Positions 8,899 through 16,962 of a stretch of 16,962 nucleotides of DNA are shown piece by piece. The stretch is from the NCBI GenBank assembly GCA_000320605.2, contig KB445798.1, forward strand, positions 1,159,668-1,176,629. The letters run 5' to 3'. The translations under genes were made by a program, and so were the position numbers. This DNA is from Gelatoporia subvermispora B. Taxonomy: Eukaryota > Basidiomycota > Agaricomycetes > Polyporales > Gelatoporiaceae. A model generated the notes under the pieces. It did not search any database. It worked only from the letters and a program-made list of their open reading frames with translations, and was not told the origin of the DNA. Numbering within the stretch: the stretch's first letter is position 1; the number at the start of each line of letters is the position of its first letter.

Positions 8899-11800
8899 GC
8901 CTTGTGATGACAACCACGAGTCCCCCGGCGTCACATCCCATATGCGAATTGTGTTGTCGTATGATCCAGATACAAGGCGAGTCCCATCGGGCGAAAACGC
9001 GACTGAGCAGACCGTATCGCTGTGTCCCTCGAGCGGCTTCATCACTGGGACCCCGGTCATCACATTCCAGAGCCGAACAGTGGTGTCCACCGAGCCGGAG
9101 GCGATTACCTCCCCATTCGATGAGAAGCTGACAGAGACAACCGGATTAGTATGTCCCCTGAGAGGCTCCATCATCGCGCCACCAGTCCGGGCATCCCAGA
9201 GCCGAATTGTGGTGTCCATCGAGCCAGAGACGATTCGGGCTCCATCTGGGGAGAATGCGACGGAGAAGACCTGATCGCTGTGTCCCTTGAGAGGCTCCAT
9301 CACCCGATCACCTGTCGTCGTATTCCAGAGCCGGAGTGTGGCGTCTGCGGATCCAGAGACGATTTGTGTCTCGTTTGGTGAGATTGCAACTGACCAGATT
9401 GTGCTGCTATGTCCTTTGAGAGGATCCATCACCGGCCTTCCCGTCCTGGCATCGCAAACCCGGATTGTCTCGTCAGATGAGCCCGAAATAACTCGTGTGC
9501 CATCCGGTGAGAACACAAGAGACTGGACCCAGTTGCCATGTCCAGCGAGAGGGTCCGACCTTTGTTTGCCGGTTCTTGCATCCCAAAGGTGGATCGTCTC
9601 GTCAGCTGAGCCAGAAGCGATACAGCTTCCATCTGGCGATACCGCAAGGCATGTGACGAGCTCACCGTGACCCTGGAGAGGATCGAGGACTGGGGCGCCT
9701 GTCTCTGCATTCCATAGCGAGACCGTCTTGTCCTCCGATCCTGACACAATCTGCGTTCCATCTGGTGTGAATGCGACACAACGGACTGTGCCGCTGTGAC
9801 CCCGATATCTTTCCAAAGGTGCGCTCCTTCGCTTCATGTTGGTGCCAGGAGCCGAATCTTCGTTGTCGATCAAGACTTCAACCTGGGATCCTTGTGACAA
9901 GATCCCATCAGGGAGAGCAGTGTCACTCGGTGCGACATGAGGTGATTGGTTTGTATCCATGATATCTGCACTCCAGAGTCGTATCGTCCTGTTTGCTGAG
10001 CCGGAGACAACCGTGCTTCCATCTGGTGAGAACCCGACAGACCAGACATAATCACTGTGGCCCTCGAACGGCTGCATCACTGGGCGCCCTGTCGCTGCAT
10101 CCCAAAGTCGAACCGTCTTGTCAGCCGAACCAGAGACGATTCGGGCTCCATCAGGTGAGAATGCCACCGAAAATACTGAGTCGGTGTGCCCCACCAGGGG
10201 GTCAATGATTGGGGCACCCGTTCGGGCATCCCAGAGCCTGATTGTGATGTCTTCTGACCCCGAGGCAATTTGGGTCCCGTCGGAGGAGAACGCGACTGAC
10301 GTGACTGTACCGGTGTGTCCTCGAAGAGGCTCCATCACTTCCTCTCCCGTCATCACATCCCAGATCCGGATTGTACTGTCGGCCGAACCGGAGACCACTC
10401 GCCTTCCGTCTGGTGAGAACATGACAGTGTTAACGTCACCAGTGTGCCCTTCAAAGGCGCGCAGCAATGGATGCCCGGTTTTTGCATCCCAGAGTCGCAA
10501 TGTATGATCTTTTGACCCGGAGACAATTTGCGCTCCATCTGGTGAGAAAGCGACGCAAAGAACTCCATTGCCGTGCCCCTCAAGAGGATCCATCATCAAC
10601 TCCCCTGTTCTTGTATTCCAGACTCGAATTGTCCCGTCCAGGGACCCAGAGATGACCACCGCTCCGTCTGGCGAGAAGGCCACAGAGGTGACTATGCCAC
10701 GGTGTCCTTCAAGCGGGTCCATAAGCAGATCGCCTGTCCGCGCATCCCAGATCCGGACTGCTTCATCCCATGATCCCGATACCACGCGGGTTCCGTCAGG
10801 TGAAAATGCGACGGAGATAACTACTCCAGCATGTCCTGACATCTGCAGAAGTGGCCCCAGTGCCCTATGTATGCCGGTCACATCGTATGTGGGGACATTG
10901 CGAAACTTCGGCCAGAAGGTTTTCGCGATGGTGGAAGATGGGCTTAGGGATGGAAGAACCGAGAGGTAGATGTGCGGTGCGCTGAGCTCGATCGCGTCAT
11001 GACCCAGCATGACGAAGTCTTTTGCATCTCGCAGAAATCTGGCCATCTCGGGAGAGAGCCGATCACGCTGAGAAGGCCGTTTATGTTAACATCGAAGATA
11101 ATCGCATAAATAATGTTCTGGCGTACCATGTTCTCTGCGGTCAGCACTCGGTGCAAAAGACCCAATGCTAGTCTCGCATTTCTGCTCGCACTGAGCACCT
11201 CCAGCCAGAATAGAGTCTTCCTTCGCAGTACTAAATCGACGGATGAGAGCAGTGATGATGGATCAGGTATACGGATGAGATGGTGGACCCAGTGAAGGCA
11301 CGAGTATAAAAGCGAATTTGAGATCGGTGCGAAGTCCTGCCGCGAATTTGGCAGGTAGGATGTACGACACCCTGAGACATTGAACGTCAGCGCATCCGAG
11401 ACCATGATGCGTATGCACGCAGTTGCAAGAGCCTCGTGCCCGCCGGATAGATCGATTCTGAAGGTCTCCGGTGCACGGTCAGGGGATGTGAGGTAGTCTT
11501 CAAAGGAGGCATGGAATGTAGCTATAGCACCACTGTCATCTTGCGCTGGCGTATATATCACAGCATGAAGTCGTCCAAGCATGTTTCTGATGATATGAGC
11601 GGGCAAGCCGATGAGCTCACTGAGCGCTGTCACAGACAAGGCTTCCCGCAAAACAAGAATAATGGCAAGGAGTTGTTTCGTCCCTTGGATTTCGCGAGGA
11701 GCCTGCAGGTCTGGATTCAACGCGTGGGTGAGGACCAACGAGTACATGTCGTCCAAAGGTTTCGTCACAGGCCGCTCTGGAGTGACGTCAAGCTCTGTCA

Positions 11801-13401
11801 AACCAGAAAGACGCTCCACGGGGTTCTCTTCTTCTATATAGCTAATGGCGGTGAACGCATAGATGAATAGTTTTCCTGCTTGCTTTGTAATAGTCTCTAT
11901 GTCCCGGTTCAAGGGCCAATCGGGAGGAAATGGGTAAGGGGGCTCCTGATTTTCATCGACAGCTCGAATAGATCGAAGACGTCTCGTGCAATAGAGTCGA
12001 ATGTCGGCCTCGACAATGCTATGCTCGATGTCATGCAACCGCAGTGTGTTGTGAAGATTATGCTGCGTTGAATTGAACTGAAATTGGATATGTCGCTCTG
12101 GACGGGAAGTGAGAAAGAATTTGATTGGTATGCAACGCGACCGGGGGACAAGCGCTGACAGCAGAGCTTTCGTGGCTTTGGCGTCGGAACATTCGTCGAG
12201 CGCATCAATCACCAATGTCAGTGTCGGCGATCTCTCGCCAAATGCATCGCAAAGAGGTTTCTCGAGCAATTGCTCAACTTGCATCTGAACCGTATAGTGC
12301 CCGATGTCTGGCTCGTTCCGTAGAACGTCCAACAGAGCGAGCCTGTAAGCCGTGTTCTGGCGAGCCAGCGATACTGCGAGAGTCGGGATAATGCTTGTCA
12401 CATCGTGGCGGGTTCCTCTGGAACAGAAGAAGCTTGCGCCGAGATTACCAGATTTGCGCAGCTTGTGACATACTGAGCGTGCAATTGCAGATTTTCCGGT
12501 GCCTGCCATGCCGCTCAGCCAGAAGATATGAGCTACATCTGGATCACGACTCCAGACGCCAATGTCCTCAAGGAGGTCTACGCGCGTGTCTTCCATGCAT
12601 GCGTCGCCTGTCTGGCTGTCAATACCAGCGTGCTGAACATGTCCCAGTTTCTCAAGAAGACCTGGATATAGTTAGTGAGGTTTTGAATTGGCTCTAATGC
12701 TGGTGCTTACGTTCAGCGACACCGTCAAGTACATTCAGCTCTATACTGAGATTGCACTCAATCTGAAGACCGCAAAGCCGCTGTTAGAAGGCACGATGCA
12801 AACTTACGAGAAGGGTGCGTACTTGATACTTCTCTAGTAGTGTCGCAAGCGTCTCGAAGATGTCCTTGATATCTTCTTCATCCTTGAGTGCTTTGAAAAT
12901 GTGCTTGGTGACGCTTTGCCCCATCTTCTCTCGGATCCTGGTCCCGATGGGTTCGAGCTCCCTACAAAATACAGATCAATCGCTGGATCATCAAACTAGT
13001 CGTCTGATCGTACTCTGATAGCCTTTTAAGACGTCTTAGAATCACAGGTGGTACATCCTCCTGAGAATGATATTGTTTGAATATAGTTTGGAAGCCCTCA
13101 AGTCTGGAGGCTATCTTTGAGAAATGGTCTGTCACATCCTTTACGGTCTGCCTCATATTTTGTTTATCAACCACAGCTAGAGAAATACGTCGATAAAGTA
13201 TGCACGCACATCCACATGCTCCATGACAGCGACGACGCCCTTGAGCACGGTCTTGAGCGGGGGACACATGTCAGCTGCCTCCGCTATGTCTTGCAGCACC
13301 TTCTTGAGCACGAGCCAGCTATTCCTCCCTGCCGACAATGCTCTCGGGGATGTTGCCTTTAATTTGGCGCGCTCCAGAAGTCGAGATACACGGCGGGACA
13401 T
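8539..13401 (-). CDS. NACHT-WD40 repeat protein (fungal NLR-like STAND sensor), six exons
   Basis: Predicted intracellular signalling NTPase of the fungal NLR (NWD) class, thought to act in non-self recognition and regulated cell death. The model joins exons 13401-13210, 13147-13014, 12961-12808, 12762-12711, 12661-11127 and 11067-8539. All junctions keep phase and give 1531 residues with stop TGA at 8539-8541. Residues 1-160 form a helical N-terminal domain (DMCPPLKTVLKGVVAVMEHV, helix-rich). Walker A GMAGTGKS is at 228-235, Walker B LVIDALDEC at 327-335 and a sensor-like FLTSRPE at 360-366. Residues 400-690 carry conserved blocks of the family (for example FHASFEDYLTSPDRAPE). Fourteen 43-residue WD40 repeats lie at 767-1067 and 1112-1412, and a tail follows. 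The ATG at 13401 is chosen because an in-frame TGA lies 19 codons upstream (13456-13458). An extra upstream exon cannot be excluded. All catalytic motifs are present and no frame break was seen. Family assignment is established knowledge; ligand and effector output are unknown. Confidence 0.92.
8899..9801 (-). repeat. WD40 repeats 8-14 (second beta-propeller)
   Basis: Seven further 129-bp units with the same 43-residue frame, residues 1112-1412. Repeat 10 has Cys where the WD tryptophan is expected (RVCDA), and repeat 11 has SPNETQ in place of SPDG. The other five are regular. Repeat 14 ends in RIWDVTPGD, after which the periodicity is lost. Confidence 0.93.
9802..9933 (-). other. 44-residue linker between two WD40 propellers
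   Basis: Residues 1068-1111 break the 43-residue periodicity. The stretch is polar and acidic, rich in S, P, D and N, then basic (KRRS) just before repeat 8. It has no WD40 signature and no splice-site pair that would remove it in frame, so it appears to be a flexible hinge between two seven-blade propellers. Confidence 0.8.
9934..10836 (-). repeat. WD40 repeats 1-7 (first beta-propeller)
   Basis: Seven consecutive 129-bp units, each encoding 43 residues that run from GH through SPDG and SGS..D to a WD-type dipeptide. Repeat 1 starts at residue 767 (GHAGVV) and repeat 7 at residue 1025 (GHSDYV). Seven blades are the usual number for one closed propeller. The units differ from one another at many codons, including third positions. 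Confidence 0.93.
11068..11126 (-). other. Intron 5 of the NLR gene (59 nt), between NACHT part and WD40 part
   Basis: Donor GTACGC, branch GTTAAC, acceptor CTTCTCAG. Phase 0, joining LTAENM to RDRLSPEMARFLRDAKDF. Removal restores one continuous frame between the 11.1-12.7 kb NACHT segment and the 8.5-11.07 kb WD40 segment. Without it these segments lie in different frames. The apparent frameshift is therefore an intron and not damage. Confidence 0.9.
12489..12512 (-). other. Walker A (P-loop) codons of the NACHT domain
   Basis: Encodes GMAGTGKS (residues 228-235), followed by AIARSV. The GxxGxGKS nucleotide-binding loop is intact. With Walker B LVIDALDEC about 95 residues later, it supports a functional NTPase of the NACHT type. 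Confidence 0.93.
12662..12710 (-). other. Intron 4 of the NLR gene (49 nt)
   Basis: Donor GTAAGC, branch CACTAACT 11-12 nt before the acceptor ATCCAG. It splits an arginine codon (phase 1) and joins GVAER to LLEKLGHVQHAGIDSQTGDA, the conserved segment just before the NACHT domain. An in-frame TAG lies inside the intron. Confidence 0.88.
12763..12807 (-). other. Intron 3 of the NLR gene (45 nt, alternative donor 15 nt upstream)
   Basis: Donor GTAAGT (perfect consensus), branch TTCTAAC and acceptor CTTCAG, phase 0. A second in-frame donor GTACGC at 12822 would give a 60-nt intron and remove five codons (VRTLL). The 45-nt form is preferred because its donor is canonical and the retained residues fit the family pattern after the KYQ segment. 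Confidence 0.7.
12962..13013 (-). other. Intron 2 of the NLR gene (52 nt)
   Basis: Donor GTACGA, pyrimidine-rich end and acceptor TTTTGTAG. The splice splits a glutamate codon (phase 2) and joins RLSE to ELEPIGTRIREK. Reading through meets an in-frame TAG formed by the acceptor itself. Confidence 0.8.
13148..13209 (-). other. Intron 1 of the NLR gene (62 nt)
   Basis: Donor GTGCGT follows the codons for EHVD, and acceptor GGCAG precedes TVKDVTDHF. The splice is phase 0. Without removal the frame hits TAG within 33 nt of the donor. The branch site is not sharp (a TTGAT about 20 nt before the acceptor). The joined residues, HVD then TVKD, continue a helix typical of this N-terminal domain. Confidence 0.75.
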
Positions 13402-14737
13402 CGTGATCGATGGTATCGTGAGGTCCTCAATCTCGTAACAGAGCAGACAGGCTAGTCAGTGTATCAGGCGCACAAACAAGGGCCGCCTTAAGGGCTCATG
13501 GGACCGAGTGTTCGAACGTCCTAAAATGAGGTCTTGTCCTAGGGAATCCTGTACTATTCTTGCCGCGTTAAACCTGCCAGCACAGGATTCAGGGTTGGCG
13601 TCTAAACATGAGGACGCCGAATACGGTGTGCAGCACCTCATGCCAGCAAGGAGCACCATATTCATCTGTCTCAAGTGTCAAGCAATCACTGGTATCTTGA
13701 CAGAGAAGGCATTCGGATTGCATTATGCTGTGCAAAACAAGTACATCTACCACAGTGCACTGCCTGTGGGCGACATACTCACCCGACAACTGGACGTAAA
13801 TGGACGCTCGTCCTTCGAGCCCGGGTACGGGGACCAAGCTGCCAGATGCAGAGGGGGCATTCACGGTAGGACATGTCCCATGTATAATGCGAGGGCGTCA
13901 TTCAGAACGCTGAATCTTGCACAAGGCGCGAATGCCGCTGCACTAGCCCCTAGGCGGGCTATGACATGGCGAACAGTAAGAATGGATGCTCAGGACGTGT
14001 CCCGAGCTCGCGAGCCTCGTATGAGCGCCCATAGCTCTATGCTTGAGAACACGTTTAAGCTGTCAGGACTGAGGAACGACGATGCAGGAACGATGGTGCA
14101 GGATCAGGCATCGCAGCACTCAATACAAGGATGGCCCAGTACCTGTCGGTTTTCAGTACTTCTCAGGTGAACGCTCGGCCACAACGCACATACTCATTGA
14201 ATTTGCTACATAACTTCGTCTAGAATATTGATATGAACAGGCATGAGGAAGAATATGCAGGCTGGGGTTATGTGCGCAACCTAATAAACAACGTTAGACA
14301 GCATATGACGAGTAGAAAGAGTGTACACACTGGTTGAGATATACGGTCATCATACGTGACGCTACTGGGCCCGCATAGTGCGCATCGTTGCTCTCGAGAC
14401 GTGTCGCGATGGATTACCAGGTAGATCATGTGAAGCAATTTGGGTGACGACGTAGCTGTCGAGAATACCGAGTGCGCCATGCAGTCAACTTATTGTGCAT
14501 CAGCGGAACATCCAGCGTCACGATACTGCACGGAGACGAATGCCGGGATGGTGTGAAACTGTGAGAACAAGGTTGGACAGTCCCGACGACAGTTGAGCTA
14601 CATACGTTACATGCCAGCTTGAACGTCGATTGTACCTCGCCTCTCCGATCTCGGGAATGGATCTCACGAGGTTATCCTACGCCGGACGATGGTCACCTCT
14701 CAACACAAAGGCCGTTGTCGGTCCAAAGGTCGTCACA
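13402..14737. other. Upstream region of the NLR; holds one 663-bp plus-strand open frame of doubtful status
   Basis: The first 100 bp upstream of the NLR start should hold its promoter and 5' leader. No clear TATA box is seen. A plus-strand frame, 13508-14170, is open for 220 codons (starts MFERPKMRSCPRESC) and would be transcribed divergently from the NLR. Its translation shows no domain or signal peptide, and the opposite strand is protein-like too (for example SLVPVPGLEGRASIYVQLSG before a perfect GTGAGT donor at 13785). The minus-strand reading could be an additional 5' exon, but the best acceptor leads straight to a stop. Nothing is recognised from 14171 to 14737. Confidence 0.3.
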
Positions 14738-15698
14738 CTACCCGAACATATAATTTGCGCATCGAGAAGTGGCAGTTCCGACGTAGTATGAGAGACGGTA
14801 CTGGTATGCGTCTGAATGAGACCTAATGTACAGCCATGGTAGGTGCATGTGAGTCTCATGAGTATCGTTGAATAGCTTTGAGAACGTACTCATTGCATGC
14901 ACAGCCTCGCCTACGTTTGCGACCCCTTCAGGGCGAACAAGTCGACGAAAACTCGCTGCAGGGAAGAACAGCGGGGCGTGATCGAGGAAACAACTGTCGT
15001 ACGTCACGGCCAACGATTCCAGGAGGAGGATGGGGAGTTGCGGGTGAAGCACGCTCAACGGTACAGCAGCATGTCAATGCCTGACGTGCACGCGTCGGGT
15101 TCGAGTTATTCTCAGTGGGAGACGACGTTTTTGCGTATTCCGTCACACACCTGCCGCTAGGCTGCTTGTCCTGAGTTTCTTGAGCGAAGCCGGCCCTCTG
15201 TCCCAGCTCCTCTAAGGTTCGATGACGAGCTGCCTCTGGACTGTCATGCAATGTTGCTTCCATTAGAGCGATCACGAAGCCAGATCGGGTATCAAGGTTG
15301 GTCTTGCTGAGATCGAGGACCGCACTTGGTAGAGTATGTCGTAGTCTCGCAAGCCAGACGTTATAGGAGGGTGGCTGCGCCACGGAGGCCCTGAGCTGCT
15401 CAGCAGTACGACGCCAAGGAAGAGGTCGGGGGCCTGTGACTGACAGTATCTTCATGTTGCTGGGTTCACATCTCGCGTGCGGAGAGCGAGACGACGGGGT
15501 CACTAGAGTACTGCCAAGGTGCCAGGTTCATCTTGTGGTACTCTGAGCGCACCTGTTGCATGCGGATCCTGAACGACCGTCTCGCTGACCTGCCACCTCG
15601 ATTACAAGCGCGGCGGGAACTGAGTCGCTCGAGACCGGGTCGGAAATCTCTCCGATGCCAGTATCAGTTGTAAGTGGTTTCTTCTTCGAGTCTTGACA
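14738..15698 (-). pseudogene. Decayed gene with a CxxC motif, unidentified
   Basis: A minus-strand frame open from 15698 reads KKKPLTTDTGIGEISDPVSS and then GSACNRCAQSTTR. It meets TGA at 15528-15530 and continues in the same frame through ARCEPSNMKILSVTGPRPLP, DTRSGFVIALMEATL and AARHRTLEELGQRAG. A GTGTGT donor near 15152 followed by an ACGACAG acceptor near 14994 would keep phase into LVRPEGVANVGEAVHAMSTF (157-nt intron, long for this gene set). Downstream codons run to TAG at 14738. The stop sits seven residues after the CxxC pair. The pattern resembles Cys-rich domains of unknown function in fungi, but I cannot name the family. Confidence 0.38.
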
Positions 15699-16539
15699 TC
15701 AGCTGAGAGGGACGATAGAGAGCCGCCAGGAGGAGTGAGGAACAGTCCCGGGAATTGCACCGACAGATCTCAGCGAGAGCGACCTGTCTCAACAGGTCCC
15801 AGCGAATCGCGATCCTGGCCGTCCACGTGATGCACCTATGAGCGCTTGCAAGGCAAGCCTTGTGCGTCTGCGCTCCTCCTCTTCTCTGCGATCGCTCGGC
15901 CCTCGTTCGCTTCTCTCCGCGTCCTCACACCCTCTGTTCTGCTCGTAGCCCCGCGTCGCCCGCTCGATCCGCCATCGCTCACCTTGGCCCAACATCCTCG
16001 CTCGCTCGATCTCGCTCCTACAGCCCCTCCGTGCGCGATCGTCGACGTCCTCGTGCCCCTGCGCGCCTTTGGCTCTCCTGGGTCCGTCTCTGAGCCTGCT
16101 CCCTCCCCATCTACCTTCCCTCCGCCCCCTTGCGACCCCTCCCAATGCTCTCCGCGTCGTCCCCGACTCTGCCCTCACCGCCGCTCACGCTCAAGCCGCC
16201 CGCACTCCTCATCGCCGACACTCTACGCGTACATGCACCGAGCAGACGCGTCGCCGTCAGCGACCCATGCGCGCTGGATCGATGCTCAGCAGGCCGCGCG
16301 ACTCAATCGTCAGCACGCCACACTCCTGTGTGACATCCTCCCGCTCCCTTCCGCTACCGGCTACCACAACACCGCGCAGACCTGCTCCTCAACAACAGAC
16401 CAGCGTCACATACAACCTCCTGGCCTGTCACTGATATCTGGCTGAACACCGCCACTCGGCACGTCGTGTTGCCCTGTCCTCTATCTGCCCCATCGGCACT
16501 GAGGACCGCGCACAGCCTGGCATACCCAGATGTGCTCCG
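15699..16539. other. GC-rich, C/T-biased stretch, no gene recognised
   Basis: From about 15850 the plus strand is dominated by C and T (CTC/CCT runs). Open frames on both strands (for example 15846-16445 plus and 15789-16178 minus) are low-complexity: Pro/Ser/Arg-rich or Arg/Glu-rich. No domain or splice-linked model is seen. It grades into the right-hand tandem repeat. Confidence 0.45.
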
Positions 16540-16962
16540 CGTCGCTGCTGCCTCGACGATTCTATGCTCGATACTCTGGACCAACGACCTACGTCGGCTT
16601 CCGACGAACCCTACGGCCCCGACGGGATCACCGCGCAGACGCAACTCCTCGCGCACGGCGCTTTGCTGATTCGTACGCTACCTCGAGGTCGCACGGCGTT
16701 GTCGCGCGACGGGTCACACGGCCAGTTCCCACCCACCGCTTTATGCGTTGGCCTGGAGTGAACAACATCCACGTCATCTGCGCACAAGAGTCAAGGCGCG
16801 CCTCGCGCACCCACTATCTCGAGGACCCACACGCAATGGTCCAAAATCAGCCGCATATACCAGCCGTAGGAACCTGCAAAGTACTGCGTCGGCGTGGCCT
16901 TACACGCGGGCTCGACCATCGACTCACAGCGGCTACTCACGGCCCCGAAGATATCACCCCGC
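16540..16962. repeat. Right copy of the ~326-bp tandem repeat
   Basis: Same-orientation homolog of the left end. Shared blocks include ACGCTACCTCGAGGTCGCAC (also at 132-151) and the 69-bp block at 16850-16918. The last 49 bases restart the unit (GACCATCGACTCACAGC at 16914), so the window stops inside a tandem array. Overall identity between copies is clearly below that of a recent duplication because indels of about 10 bp are present. Confidence 0.75.

Noticed and set aside
8781..10969. Several open frames on the plus strand across the WD40 region
   Set aside because: They are antisense echoes of the 129-bp WD40 units: the same periodic peptide (for example PSGEN and SQSRIV-like) recurs, with no start, splice or domain logic.
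10944..11046. Apparent frameshift between NACHT and WD40 open frames
   Set aside because: A 59-nt GT-AG intron with a branch site (11068-11126) joins them in frame, so the gene is not broken.
13785..13864. Possible extra 5' exon of the NLR on the minus strand ending at a perfect GTGAGT donor
   Set aside because: The best acceptor (about 55 nt on) leads at once to a stop, and the frame does not connect to the exon at 13401, which has an in-frame TGA upstream.
15846..16445. 199-codon plus-strand open frame
   Set aside because: C/T-rich low-complexity DNA gives Pro/Ser-rich translations in all three plus frames; no coding signal beyond lack of stops.
1..16962. CRISPR array, bacterial operon, rRNA, reverse transcriptase or integrase
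   Set aside because: No regular short repeat-spacer pattern, no Shine-Dalgarno-linked gene chain, no rRNA-like sequence, and no recognisable polymerase or integrase motif in any readable frame.

Overview
The window looks like nuclear DNA of a mushroom-forming basidiomycete (Agaricomycetes, perhaps a polypore). The evidence is one large minus-strand gene whose architecture is typical of that group: an alpha-helical N-terminal domain, a NACHT NTPase and fourteen WD40 repeats. It is interrupted by short (45-62 nt) GT-AG introns. I see no bacterial operon structure, rRNA, credible tRNA or CRISPR array.

Layout. Both ends (1 to about 430 and about 16540 to 16962) are diverged copies of one GC-rich tandem repeat of roughly 326 bp, in the same orientation. 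The window is therefore unique sequence lying between two pieces of a satellite-like array, and may be a contig broken at repeats. From 0.4 to 8.5 kb no intact gene could be recognised. This stretch holds coding relics, inverted repeats and a dense cluster of a 5-bp motif. The clearest relic is a frameshifted coiled-coil gene at 5.08-6.08 kb (minus strand). Two copies of a diverged repeat, at 1.4-2.0 kb (plus) and 7.0-7.7 kb (inverted), bracket about 5 kb. They may be the ends of an eroded mobile element.

The NACHT-WD40 gene fills 8539-13401. Joining six exons by phase-compatible splice sites gives an uninterrupted 1531-codon protein: helical N-terminal domain (about 1-160), linker (161-221), NACHT with intact Walker A and B (about 222-400), helical/winged-helix-like region (400-690), a first set of seven WD40 repeats, a 44-residue linker, a second set of seven, and a family-typical C-terminal tail. 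This is a fungal NLR-like (STAND) protein, expected to be an intracellular sensor of non-self or programmed cell death. Its ligand cannot be read from the sequence.

Upstream of it, 13.4-14.7 kb holds only a 663-bp open frame of uncertain status. At 14.74-15.70 kb there are remnants of a second gene with a CxxC motif and an in-frame stop. 15.7-16.5 kb is GC-rich, C/T-biased DNA leading into the right-hand repeat. The only gene I would defend as real and intact is the NLR. The other gene models are offered as hypotheses with their weak points stated.
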